A stretch of DNA of 45,963 nt from Chlamydiota bacterium (lineage in GTDB: Bacteria > Chlamydiota > Chlamydiia > Chlamydiales > Rhabdochlamydiaceae). Made by a program: the position numbers and the translations under genes. The notes below the pieces were generated by a model. It did not search any database. It was given only the letters and a program-made list of their open reading frames with translations, and was not told the DNA's origin. The stretch spans positions 1 through 45,963 of the forward strand of contig JAUPVT010000057.1 in the NCBI GenBank assembly GCA_030916885.1, read 5' to 3'. Of the stretch, positions 7,723 to 16,196 are shown piece after piece. Position 1 is the stretch's first letter. The number at the start of each line of letters is the position of its first letter.

Positions 7723-8721
7723 ATGCCCGATAGCTTTACCCATTCATCTTGGAATAAAAAAGATGATTTTGCTGAAATTCCATTAAGACCGCAAACCTTA
7801 TCGGAATTTGTAGGACAAGAAAGCGTTGTTAAACGTCTAGAGGTATCTATTTTAGCAGCTAAGCAAAGAAAAGAACCACTTGGGCACTGTCTTTTCCATG
7901 GTCCTCCTGGTCTAGGTAAAACCACTTTAGGAACTATTTTATCCAAAGCTATGCAAACAAATCTTGTTCTTACTTCAGGCCCTTCTATTGAAAAAGCAGG
8001 TGATTTGGCAGGCATTTTAACTAATCTAAAAGAAGGCAATATTTTATTTATTGATGAAATTCATCGTTTAAATAGAGCCATTGAAGAGTATCTCTACGCT
8101 GCTATGGAGGATTTTTTTCTGGATTTAATGATCGATTCTGGTCCATCCGCTCGCAGCGTTCAAGTAAAACTTAATCGCTTTACCCTAGTAGGAGCCACTA
8201 CCCGTGTAGGGCTTTTAAGCAGTCCTATGCGCTCTCGCTTTACTCTAAATTTCAGACTAAATTATTATTGTTTTACAATCTTAGAGAAAATTATTATGCG
8301 TACAGGACAAATTTTAGGAATATCTCTTACAAAAGAAGCTTGTCTATCCATTGCAAGGCGTGCAAGAGGAACTCCTAGAATTGCCAATAACCTCTTAAAA
8401 TGGGTCCGTGATTTTGCACAAATTAAAGGTTTCAGCAAAATTGATGAGCCTCTTGCAAATGAAGCATTAAATATGTTAGAAATCGACGAACTAGGTTTAG
8501 ATGAGATGGATAAAAAAATCTTGTCTACTTTAATTGATTACTATCAAGGAGGGCCTGTTGGCATTAGTACAATAGCTGCAGCTCTTTCTGAAGAAATTCA
8601 TACCTTAGAAGAAGTATATGAGCCTTATTTAATTACTCAAGGATTTTTAAAACGTACGCCGAGAGGTCGGGAAGCTACCTTATTAGCTTATGAACATCTT
8701 AAAATCCCTTTTAAAACTTGA
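7723..8721 (+). CDS. ruvB: Holliday junction branch-migration helicase RuvB
   Basis: This 332-residue AAA+ ATPase forms hexameric motors with RuvA on Holliday junctions. It has Walker A GPPGLGKT at 60-67, Walker B ILFIDEIH with D111/E112, sensor region GATTRVGLLSSPMRSRF, and a C-terminal winged helix (GGPVGISTIAAALSE...EPYLITQGFLKRTPRGR). The arginine-finger segment reads SPMRSRFT where most RuvBs have SPLRDRFG; the Arg residues remain but the intervening Asp and following Gly do not. No clear Shine-Dalgarno precedes 7723. ruvA and ruvC are not in the window. The next gene starts 12 bp downstream, so the two are likely co-transcribed. Confidence 0.95.
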   Translation: MPDSFTHSSWNKKDDFAEIPLRPQTLSEFVGQESVVKRLEVSILAAKQRKEPLGHCLFHGPPGLGKTTLGTILSKAMQTNLVLTSGPSIEKAGDLAGILTNLKEGNILFIDEIHRLNRAIEEYLYAAMEDFFLDLMIDSGPSARSVQVKLNRFTLVGATTRVGLLSSPMRSRFTLNFRLNYYCFTILEKIIMRTGQILGISLTKEACLSIARRARGTPRIANNLLKWVRDFAQIKGFSKIDEPLANEALNMLEIDELGLDEMDKKILSTLIDYYQGGPVGISTIAAALSEEIHTLEEVYEPYLITQGFLKRTPRGREATLLAYEHLKIPFKT

Positions 8722-8733
8722 TGGAGATCTTGT

Positions 8734-9900
8734 ATGAAGCTACTGCTTGCTTTTGTAACACTCTCATTGATTGCACATAACTTATGTCATAGTGGAGAAG
8801 CGTCTGTAAACACACAGACCCTAAGTGATATCTCTAAGAAATACAAACCTCAAACGATTAAAATCTTACTCCACAAAGATCTTTCCCAAGCTTTTTTAGA
8901 GGCTAAAGGTCGTTATTTCGTTTATAACCCTGAAAATGATTTCCTACTTGCAAGTGGCATTTACTCCAAAAAACAACCCATTCTCTCTCAAGAAGCAGGA
9001 CTAAAATGGAGTGAGCTCTTTCCTGGGATTTCTCAAATTCGTCTGGTTCCTGCAGATTTCAAAAGCAGCATTTTGGTTAATGGGATTGAATACAAAGGCT
9101 GTGTAGAAATATACGATATCAAAGGCAAGCTTCATATTATTAATGAGATTGACATTGAAAATTACCTAAGATCTGTTCTTTCTCTTCAAACTTTCTCTGA
9201 AGTAGATGAAGAGGTTATGGATGCCCTAGCCATTATTGCACGAACTAAAGCTTATTATTTAGCAAATAAAGATTCTTGTTTGCACTGGCATGTTACTAGC
9301 TCAGAAATTGATTACCAAGGTAGCTCCCTCGCTTGTCAAAACCCTCATATTTCAGCTTGTATCTTTCGCACACGTAACATGATTCTTACCTATCAATCTG
9401 CCCCATTTGAAGCCTCTTGGACTGAAGATAGCGGAGGAAAAACGGCTTCATTCTCTAGCATTTTTCGTAAAAACGTCACAGCTCCTTCAGGAGTCGATTC
9501 GCCTATTGCATCCGCACAAAGAGAAGATCATAATTGGTCTTTTACCATCTCAAAACAACAATTAGCTCATCTACTAGAGGCTAAAAACATACAAGCATTA
9601 GATCTTTATCAAGATCCAGACTCGCATAAGGTTTACGCTATTCGTTATAAAGATCGCGGTGAGCTAAAACAAATGGACTTCTTTACTCTACAGAAAAAAT
9701 TAGGTGCAAAACTCAAAAGTAACGATTTTACCATTGATGTAGATGAAAAAATAGTACGCTTTACAGGTTATGGAAAAGGACATGGCGTTGGATTATGCCT
9801 ATTTAGTGCGATTTGTATGGCAAAAAACGCAAAAAAAACCCCTGAGATTTTAAGTCATTTTTTCCCTAATACCAAATTAGAACATGTGGAAAGACTCTAA
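8734..9900 (+). CDS. spoIID: SpoIID/LytB-domain protein (septal peptidoglycan lytic enzyme family)
   Basis: This 388-residue exported protein has a signal peptide of about 20 residues (MKLLLAFVTLSLIAHNLCHS) and a SpoIID domain. Landmarks are YKGCVEIYD at 120-128, ENYLRSVLSLQTFSEVDEE at 142-160, ALAIIARTKAYY at 164-175 and the C-terminal GKGHGVGLCLFSA motif. SpoIID enzymes are lytic transglycosylases acting on denuded glycan strands, and chlamydial homologues have been linked to septal peptidoglycan remodelling. Ungapped alignment to the usual EYLRGVVPSEMPASWPLEA pattern places Gln152 where the catalytic Glu normally is. GGAG about 9 nt upstream supports the start. It lies 12 bp after ruvB. 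Confidence 0.85.
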   Translation: MKLLLAFVTLSLIAHNLCHSGEASVNTQTLSDISKKYKPQTIKILLHKDLSQAFLEAKGRYFVYNPENDFLLASGIYSKKQPILSQEAGLKWSELFPGISQIRLVPADFKSSILVNGIEYKGCVEIYDIKGKLHIINEIDIENYLRSVLSLQTFSEVDEEVMDALAIIARTKAYYLANKDSCLHWHVTSSEIDYQGSSLACQNPHISACIFRTRNMILTYQSAPFEASWTEDSGGKTASFSSIFRKNVTAPSGVDSPIASAQREDHNWSFTISKQQLAHLLEAKNIQALDLYQDPDSHKVYAIRYKDRGELKQMDFFTLQKKLGAKLKSNDFTIDVDEKIVRFTGYGKGHGVGLCLFSAICMAKNAKKTPEILSHFFPNTKLEHVERL

Positions 9901-10591
9901 AAATTTCCAAGATGAAGAGCAATTGCGCTATTTCTCAAAGGAGAAGACTATGCGCTTAGAGGAGCTTTAGAAACTGATGTAATGCTTTAACCTTTTTATT
10001 GATAAATCTGTGTATTTTTCTGCATTAAAACTATATGAAGATTAGTGATATGCCTAAACCTTATTCAATAGAAATCTTATTTAAACAATAGGCAATCTGT
10101 AAAATAATTAAAATTTAAATAGGGTTTATTCATGAGATGCGATTGACGGATATTTTTCTAAAATCATCTGAGCAAGCCTTCCCTATATAGTTGAAACTCT
10201 GTAAAACTTCTGTTCTGCTCTCTGATTAGGTTTTAGAGTAACGTCTTATCGTATTCTTATCTAAAAGTAGGATAGTTTTATGCCCTATCGCATAGCCTCT
10301 TATCTTGTTCATGGCAATGAAGGGCTATGAGGATACTTTTTTCATTTTGTGTTAAAAAGCTTGATGTAGGTTACACCTGATCAGGAATCTTAGCAGAATT
10401 GATGAGAAAAATTCAATGAATTCAGTGTTTGAAAAGTCTTTTTTTAATACTCTTGAGCATATTAAATTTTTCTCCAAAAAAGGCTCCGATCTACAGAAGA
10501 AATATCTAGGAAAGCGTCTAATTACTTATACCATCCATGAAAAATATAATAGGATAAGTTCTTTTTTTTCTAACATATAATACCTTTAAAG
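9901..10591. other. Gene-free decayed region
   Basis: No intact gene is visible in this stretch of about 690 bp. Short open fragments occur. MPKPYSIEILFKQ then a stop, at 10050-10091, resembles the N-terminus of IS630-type transposases (KPYSxDLR). A 60-codon open stretch at about 10400-10580 on + (DEKNSMNSVFEKSFFN...) has no recognisable family and contains a repeat shared with 37.8 kb. The region is best read as eroded mobile-element or gene debris upstream of the SRP RNA. Confidence 0.4.
10402..10466 (+). repeat. Dispersed degenerate repeat, copy 1
   Basis: About 65 bp starting atgagaaaaattcaat and ending tcttgagcatattaaa match 37794-37857 at roughly 80% by eye, in the same orientation. 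Both copies lie in gene-free stretches beside eroded transposase sequence. This suggests debris of one mobile element family, although the repeat itself has no recognisable protein match. Confidence 0.5.
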
Positions 10592-10621
10592 TTGATTGGA
10601 ATTTCAACTTAATGCTACGAT
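10592..10621 (+). promoter_or_regulatory. Sigma-70-type promoter of the SRP RNA gene
   Basis: TTGATT at 10592-10597 and TACGAT at 10616-10621 are separated by 18 bp. The predicted start of the RNA (G10629) lies 7 nt beyond the -10 box. The match to spacing and to an independently recognised RNA start makes this the best-supported promoter in the window. Confidence 0.65.
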
Positions 10622-10628
10622 GTTTCTT

Positions 10629-10725
10629 GCCGGGGATCTTTTGGAACTGCAGAGTCTGAACCAGGTCAGAACTGGAAAGTAGCAGCCTTAAGGAATTTCT
10701 GTTGTGCTAGAAATTAATCTCCGGC
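10629..10725 (+). ncRNA. ffs: 4.5S / signal recognition particle RNA
   Basis: The apical SRP RNA core is clearly present: accaggtcag, then a GGAA tetraloop within actggaaagt, then agcagcc (about 10659-10686). This is the bacterial Ffh-binding hairpin. The ends pair: gccggggat (10629-10637) with aatctccggc (10716-10725), including one G-U pair. The total of about 97 nt is the normal small bacterial form without an Alu domain. A T-rich stretch follows at 10726. The RNA works with Ffh/FtsY to target membrane proteins co-translationally. It is transcribed toward the convergent outer-membrane gene that ends at 10732. Confidence 0.9.
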
Positions 10726-10731
10726 TTTTAC

Positions 10732-11637
10732 CTAAAAAGTAAAAGCCATTCCACCAAATACAGCTTGAAAGATTGTCTTACTGTCATGATGTATGCAACT
10801 TCTTCTCTGAGATATCTGCTCTGGCGCTGTTCCAATACCATATAAAAAGACCATTTGATATCCCACATAAAACTTTATCCATGAAGCTGGAGTCCAACCT
10901 GCTTGCGCAGACACTTCAGTAAAAAGTCCTGCTCTTACTCGCTCTTTCTTGCTTTGTAGAGACTTTTCCAATCTTAAATTGTTCGCCATGCCACCTGCTT
11001 TAGCAGCTATATTCCAATAAGTGATATCTGTTGGATTAGATTGCAAAAGACAACCCAGTTGCAGCCCAAACATATCATTGCGCATATTTACAAAATAAAG
11101 GTTCGAGTTTGGGGTAGTGCTGGTAATCGATAAAAGCTTTAATTTTTCTTCAAGACGAAAGTAATGAAAACCAAATAAGGTGGCAAAAGAAAAGTAGTTT
11201 TGTGCTCTTGGAGTTAAATAGTACCAATAATTTGCTTCTCCTGCACAAAAAGCCACACGATATTTTTCTCTAATCAGATCAGCTACTGGGAAACTAGCAG
11301 CATTTTCCTTTAAAGGAATAAGCAGGTTTTGGTTACCAGAAACTGATTTATTAAAGCCCCAAGAGTTAACATGTAAGTAGTTAAATTCCACGCTATTGGT
11401 ACAATCAGCTGTATAAATAACCCCTATGCGGTAGCCCGATTTAAAATCGAAATTGCGTATATTCGATAAAGCACTTGTCTGATTAGTTGTGTTTCTAACA
11501 AGCGTTGTTTTCTCTATATCATTGCGTTTCAAATAGATATATTCACCATAAAAGTCTAAATTAGATTCTGCGGAGATAGTGGAAGCATAAGTCAACGATC
11601 CGCAAGCAATACCAATAATCCATTGTTTTTTTTTCAT
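10732..11637 (-). CDS. Predicted outer-membrane beta-barrel protein
   Basis: This exported protein of about 301 residues has signal peptide MKKKQWIIGIACGSLTYASTISA. The mature part has many alternating aromatic/polar strands (FDFKSGYRIGVIY, SVEFNYLHVNSWGF, WIKFYVGYQMVFLYG). The C-terminus GGMAFTF ends in Phe, the hallmark of BAM-assembled barrels. It resembles the large paralogous porin-like families of environmental chlamydiae (BBP7/Lpg1974-like), but I cannot name a subfamily. The start at 11637 is chosen because it yields a clean signal peptide; an in-frame ATG 12 nt earlier (11649) is possible and neither has a strong ribosome site. A single-gene unit is likely. Confidence 0.75.
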   Translation of the reverse strand: MKKKQWIIGIACGSLTYASTISAESNLDFYGEYIYLKRNDIEKTTLVRNTTNQTSALSNIRNFDFKSGYRIGVIYTADCTNSVEFNYLHVNSWGFNKSVSGNQNLLIPLKENAASFPVADLIREKYRVAFCAGEANYWYYLTPRAQNYFSFATLFGFHYFRLEEKLKLLSITSTTPNSNLYFVNMRNDMFGLQLGCLLQSNPTDITYWNIAAKAGGMANNLRLEKSLQSKKERVRAGLFTEVSAQAGWTPASWIKFYVGYQMVFLYGIGTAPEQISQRRSCIHHDSKTIFQAVFGGMAFTF

Positions 11638-11855
11638 GAGTCCCATCATTTTTTATAAAAAATATTTTGTAAGCATATCATCCGGGCTTTATAAATTTCA
11701 GCAAAAAAACCCCTTTCTTACTGTATTTAATGCACTTACAAGACCTTATAAAGCAAGAAAATAGTTCATTTGATCATAAATTAATAAATAAGGGTTTTTT
11801 TTAAAAAAAATAAACAAATGTATGATAAAATAAGATATTAAAATGAGAATTTATT

Positions 11856-14800
11856 ATGCCCATTAAACCATTATTTGCTTCTTGTCCTAATTATTATGAG
11901 AGAATATTTAGCCTGCCTGTAGGGAAGATATCCTTTCCTACAGTGCTATCTAGTTTTGTTTCCTCTTTTTTTAGCCCTTTTAACCCTTATGCCAACGAAC
12001 CTTCCACATCCTCAATCTTTTTAGATCCAGAAAATATTGGAATTATTGATCAAATATCAAACTTTGGCAAGACTTTAGAACAGTATCACCCTGGAAAAAC
12101 AAGAACATTACTTAACAAGTTTGCAAAAAAATATGAAGAAGCCAAAGAAAACTTATCCTCTTTAGAGGGTATACACACAAATACATTAGAAGAATTTAAT
12201 AGAAAATATCATAATCTCGTTCAAATAGAATTGCCTGATGAGCAAAAGCATAAAATAGAGACTTCTTTTAACAAATTTTCTGAAGAGTTTAAAGCACTCC
12301 TAAATGCCTATGACTCCAATAAGTTAAAAGAGGCTTATACTTTGCTTGATGCTTTTAACGAAACTGTGATGCAATCCCATCAATTATATATCGGATTAGA
12401 TAAAGTGGTTCGCTATATTGAAAGTAAATATTTATTTCTACAAACATTCAAAGAAAAACTTGACTCTATTATTTTGCTAAAAGATCAGTTTAATCCTAAT
12501 TTAGAAGATCAAGGATTTAATCAAATTACTAAAAAAGAAACTAACCGTGCTGGGTTACTCAATTTAATTGCAGATGTTAATACCCATCTTAAAACGCTTG
12601 CTCCAGAGCCCTATCCTAAGACAATTGGTAAGAATGACTATATTAAAAATGAGTGGCTTAACACAATACTACAGGAAAGTAAGAAAGTTATTTCTTTTAT
12701 GCAAGAGCCTATGGAAAAGCATAGAAAAACCGTATTCAAAAAAATAAGAACCTATCTTCAGGATAATACTTCTTCTTTTGAGGATTTGCAAAATAAATTA
12801 GAAGGCTTGCCAGATGATGAAAAAGCTCAGCACTTCTTATCAGATCTTAAAAAAATGAGATTCTACCTTAAAAATGATTCTTCACTTTCCTCTTGCATCA
12901 CTCTAAAAGAAAAATTAGGACTTCTACTAAAAGAGCAACCTTATCTTTTTACTAAAAGAGAGAAAATAGCTTTGGTCTGTCTTTTAGAGAACTTATCTGT
13001 TGTTTCGAATGGAAAATATTTTAATAAAGACAATTTACAAGAACAGTTGAATCAATGTAGAGAGATCATTAAAGAGTTATTGCCAAAAGAAACCATTTTT
13101 TCACAAATAACCGCTTCCCTTTCTAAACTAGGAATCTTTCTTGTAAAAAAGAACATAACACCTGATGAACATAAACATTTAATACAGGGTTTAGATAAAT
13201 TTATAAATAACCCTAAAATTCCTTTTCAAAATAGCGAAAAAGAAAAGTTTTTAGAGTTAATAGATGCACTTTCGTTTGATCCTTGTCAACCTATACCTGA
13301 AGAAAAAGCACCCATTTTACAACCGCAAGAGTTGCTTGAGTTGGTAAAGAAAATCGAAAAACGCCCTCCACCTAAAGAAGGAAATAAATTAGCTATTGAA
13401 CAAGAACTACAAAAATTAGCAAAGCATGCAACAAATCTTAGTTTTATGATGTTCATTGATAAATTTTTTTTTAATCCAGCTAGAGACTCTCTATTTTATC
13501 GTAATATCATACAGAAATCTGAAGAATTGAAAAGCTGCCCTAAACAATTATTCCTTGATGAACTTAAAATACAGGGGTTTTCTACCTGGAAAATCATTTC
13601 AGCAAGAGTCTATTTTTTTGCCGCTAAACACTTTAAAATAGAAAGCTATATCCATAAAACCATTTCTCATACAATAAGCAATTACTCTAATATGATTTAT
13701 AAAAAGCTAGATCAAGAATCCACTCAAGATCAATTTCATGCTTTGAGTCAGAAAATAGTGGAAAATGCAACAATATACTTTCATTTATTGGGCTCTGCCA
13801 TCTCAAATACTAAAATAGATGCACAAAGACTTCCAAATCCAGAGCAAATGACTAGCCTAATTGTAAATCAGCTTTTGCTTTCAAAACTAGGAGACAATGA
13901 AGCATCTCTTGAAGAACTCAATCTTAACGATCTGTATAGTAAATTAATGGATGATCTTGTAGAAAGATCAGAATCCCCTCTATTAAAATGGATGATCTCT
14001 TATCTAGATAAACCTGCTCTTATCTCCTCTATTGTTGAGACAGCTATAGATTCTCTCATTAAGCCAGCTCCTAACGGGAATGCCTCTGGATTCAATCTTT
14101 TAATCCGTGATGGTCTTAGAATACTCTATAAAAAATTCCAACAATTAGAAGAAGAAGTCTCTCAAAAAGAACAAGCTCTGTCTTCTCATCCCCTAGCGGA
14201 AGAATTTGCAAAAAAGCTTATGCACTCCCTTAATGAGTACAGAGATATTCAACAAATAGCTTCTTCTACAAAGATTGCTGTTGCTATGGAAAACTTCATG
14301 AATGAAGTACGTAAACACTCTACAAAGTCAGAAGGAATGCTTGATCAGCAAATAAAAAATTATGAACAGACCACTTATAATACAAAGCTATTACTAAACT
14401 TTCAAGAAACTCAAATCCTACAAGAAAAAGCTAGAGAAGCTCTCTTTGTTTTGCCTGTTCTTCAAACCAAAATAATGAGCTTTCTAAAAATCCTTGATCA
14501 TCTTTTCCCTCAGCCATTTTCAGAAAGGACAACAAAAGAACATACTATATCGGTAACTGAAGTACAAAGTGACAAAACAAATGCCTTTATAAGAGGCAAG
14601 ATCAATGATGTAATTAAAGAAAAAGTGACACTTGCAATTACAGAACTATTAGAAACCCCTCCTTCTGAAGAGACCTTGTATGATTGGATCTATCAAGGTT
14701 TAGTGTTAACCAATCAAGCAATTGAGCATCCTAAGGAAAATAAAGAAAAACAAGATGATGTAAAAAAAGAAATTACAGAACTCTTAAATGATATTAGCGT

Positions 14801-15032
14801 CTTTATAGCTAATACAGCGTCTGCAGCTGCTATTAAGGATTTTACCAAAATGGAGGGTTTATCATCAAAGTTAGCAGAGGCGATTCCCTATGATGCAGCA
14901 TCCCTAATTTCCCCTGTGATCCAAGGACGTTTACAGACTATTGTAGATTTAGCAACAGAAAAAGCTGTGTACCAACCTGAACTTCTGGCTCAATTAGGGA
15001 GAAGAATTATTTTACCTGTAACTACAGCTTAA
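11856..15032 (+). CDS. Very large unknown protein (1058 aa), helical, candidate effector
   Basis: I recognise no domain in this 1058-residue protein. It is overwhelmingly helical and charged, with coiled-coil-like stretches (residues 75-200, 370-420, 780-850) and no clear transmembrane helix. The N-terminus is Ser/Phe/Pro-rich (about 20-55, PTVLSSFVSSFFSPFNPYAN), compatible with a type III secretion leader, though that cannot be judged by eye. It stands alone behind about 200 bp of AT-rich upstream DNA, with no strong Shine-Dalgarno (GAGA before the ATG). It is followed by the convergent mazG after 8 bp. Its base composition looks like its neighbours. Size and isolation fit lineage-specific chlamydial effectors; that is inference. 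Confidence 0.8.
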   Translation: MPIKPLFASCPNYYERIFSLPVGKISFPTVLSSFVSSFFSPFNPYANEPSTSSIFLDPENIGIIDQISNFGKTLEQYHPGKTRTLLNKFAKKYEEAKENLSSLEGIHTNTLEEFNRKYHNLVQIELPDEQKHKIETSFNKFSEEFKALLNAYDSNKLKEAYTLLDAFNETVMQSHQLYIGLDKVVRYIESKYLFLQTFKEKLDSIILLKDQFNPNLEDQGFNQITKKETNRAGLLNLIADVNTHLKTLAPEPYPKTIGKNDYIKNEWLNTILQESKKVISFMQEPMEKHRKTVFKKIRTYLQDNTSSFEDLQNKLEGLPDDEKAQHFLSDLKKMRFYLKNDSSLSSCITLKEKLGLLLKEQPYLFTKREKIALVCLLENLSVVSNGKYFNKDNLQEQLNQCREIIKELLPKETIFSQITASLSKLGIFLVKKNITPDEHKHLIQGLDKFINNPKIPFQNSEKEKFLELIDALSFDPCQPIPEEKAPILQPQELLELVKKIEKRPPPKEGNKLAIEQELQKLAKHATNLSFMMFIDKFFFNPARDSLFYRNIIQKSEELKSCPKQLFLDELKIQGFSTWKIISARVYFFAAKHFKIESYIHKTISHTISNYSNMIYKKLDQESTQDQFHALSQKIVENATIYFHLLGSAISNTKIDAQRLPNPEQMTSLIVNQLLLSKLGDNEASLEELNLNDLYSKLMDDLVERSESPLLKWMISYLDKPALISSIVETAIDSLIKPAPNGNASGFNLLIRDGLRILYKKFQQLEEEVSQKEQALSSHPLAEEFAKKLMHSLNEYRDIQQIASSTKIAVAMENFMNEVRKHSTKSEGMLDQQIKNYEQTTYNTKLLLNFQETQILQEKAREALFVLPVLQTKIMSFLKILDHLFPQPFSERTTKEHTISVTEVQSDKTNAFIRGKINDVIKEKVTLAITELLETPPSEETLYDWIYQGLVLTNQAIEHPKENKEKQDDVKKEITELLNDISVFIANTASAAAIKDFTKMEGLSSKLAEAIPYDAASLISPVIQGRLQTIVDLATEKAVYQPELLAQLGRRIILPVTTA

Positions 15033-15040
15033 GAGTTTTC

Positions 15041-15640
15041 TCAGCTTTTAAATTGCCCTTGTAAATGGGTAAGCTTCCTTCTTAAAGCACCTTCTACATC
15101 AACTCCTTTACTGTCTGCTGTTAATAAAACATCGATTAAAGAGTTAGCTATTTGCTCTTCTGTATCTAAAGGTAAAAGCTCTGATTTGACAGGAAAGCCA
15201 TTTATCTTCAACCTGTGTAGGATCTTTTGTGCTCGAGCTAAACTAGGGAGATTTTTTGAAATGCCACTAACCACCCCTTTAGATTCTCTTTTTTTGATTT
15301 TCTGCCAGTTTTCTGCAATCTCTTCTACACTACTCACTTTTAAGTTATCAAAAACATGAGGATGACGACGGATCAGTTTTTCGTTTATATTCGATAAAAT
15401 GGAGGTTAAACCAAATCGTTTATCCATCTGTGCAATTTTAGCACAAAACAAGAGGGTATAAAGCATATCCCCTAATTCTTCGATAATTGGTTCATCTAGA
15501 TCCTGATCAATAGCTTCTATTACTTCATGTACTTCTTCTAGAAGATAGGGCTGTAAACTCTTTAAGTTTTGTCTACAAGACCATTTACAGTTATTTAAAA
15601 TTTTATCTATTGTTTCTATCAAATCAGTGAATTCTTTCAT
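15041..15640 (-). CDS. mazG: MazG-type nucleoside triphosphate pyrophosphohydrolase
   Basis: This 199-residue cytosolic all-alpha NTP-PPase would hydrolyse non-canonical or excess NTPs to NMP and PPi. The metal-binding motif pair is intact: LLEEVHEVIEAID near 33-45 (ExxE) and EELGDMLYTLLF near 54-65 (ExxD), followed by KLIRRHPHVF near 88-97. It is shorter than E. coli MazG (about 263), retaining the catalytic MazG domain and a reduced C-terminal part. It is divergent from the Nudix hydrolase gene across 90 bp, forming a small nucleotide-sanitation cluster. Confidence 0.9.
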   Translation of the reverse strand: MKEFTDLIETIDKILNNCKWSCRQNLKSLQPYLLEEVHEVIEAIDQDLDEPIIEELGDMLYTLLFCAKIAQMDKRFGLTSILSNINEKLIRRHPHVFDNLKVSSVEEIAENWQKIKKRESKGVVSGISKNLPSLARAQKILHRLKINGFPVKSELLPLDTEEQIANSLIDVLLTADSKGVDVEGALRRKLTHLQGQFKS

Positions 15641-15730
15641 AAGAGCCTTGTAAAAATGGATTTTGTAAAGGATCCTATCATTTTTTTAGTATTTTATTTA
15701 AGCTAAATAAAAATCCTTTTAAGGGACTTT

Positions 15731-16195
15731 ATGCAACGACAATTCACAGCAACTGTATACATTATTAAACATGATAAAGTTCTTCTGATAATGCACCCTA
15801 AATTCTATAAATGGATTCCTCCAGGAGAACATCTAAAAGAGAATGAAACCCCTCATCAATGCGCTTTAAGAAAAGTATTCGAGGAAACAGGTTTAAATAT
15901 TGGTTTTTACCAAGATGAATATCTTCAAGTATCTCATAAAAATGCCTATAGCATCCCACGTCCTTTTTTATGCTTATTGGAAGAAATTCCAGCTTGGAAT
16001 CAGCTTCCTATGCACCAACATATATATTTTATATTTGTTGGATATCCGATTAAAGAGGATTTAGTCAAAGACTTCTCTTATCGGTGGTTCTCTAAAGAGG
16101 AAGTTTTAAAATTAAAAGAAGAAGAAATTTTTCCTGATGCCAAACAAATTATTTATGAAATGTTTAACCCAAATCTCTCTTTAGTGGAGGTTTAA
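15731..16195 (+). CDS. Nudix hydrolase
   Basis: This 154-residue single-domain protein hydrolyses a nucleoside diphosphate linked to some moiety X; the substrate cannot be read from sequence. The Nudix box spans about residues 33-55: GEHLKENE, then TPHQCALRKVFEETGL. Against the consensus Gx5Ex7REUxEExGU the first Glu of REU is Lys (RKVFEETGL), while the EE pair that binds metal is intact. AAGGGA about 5 nt before the ATG serves as ribosome site. GTGGAGG at its 3' end provides the ribosome site for the BioD-like gene one base beyond its stop, so the two should be coupled. Confidence 0.85.
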   Translation: MQRQFTATVYIIKHDKVLLIMHPKFYKWIPPGEHLKENETPHQCALRKVFEETGLNIGFYQDEYLQVSHKNAYSIPRPFLCLLEEIPAWNQLPMHQHIYFIFVGYPIKEDLVKDFSYRWFSKEEVLKLKEEEIFPDAKQIIYEMFNPNLSLVEV

Positions 16196-16196
16196 T

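Noticed and set aside
7700-7725. T-loop-like GGTTCAAAT before ruvB, suggesting a tRNA 3' end
   Set aside because: No cloverleaf or acceptor stem can be formed with the preceding 75 bases, and the motif runs into the ruvB start codon.
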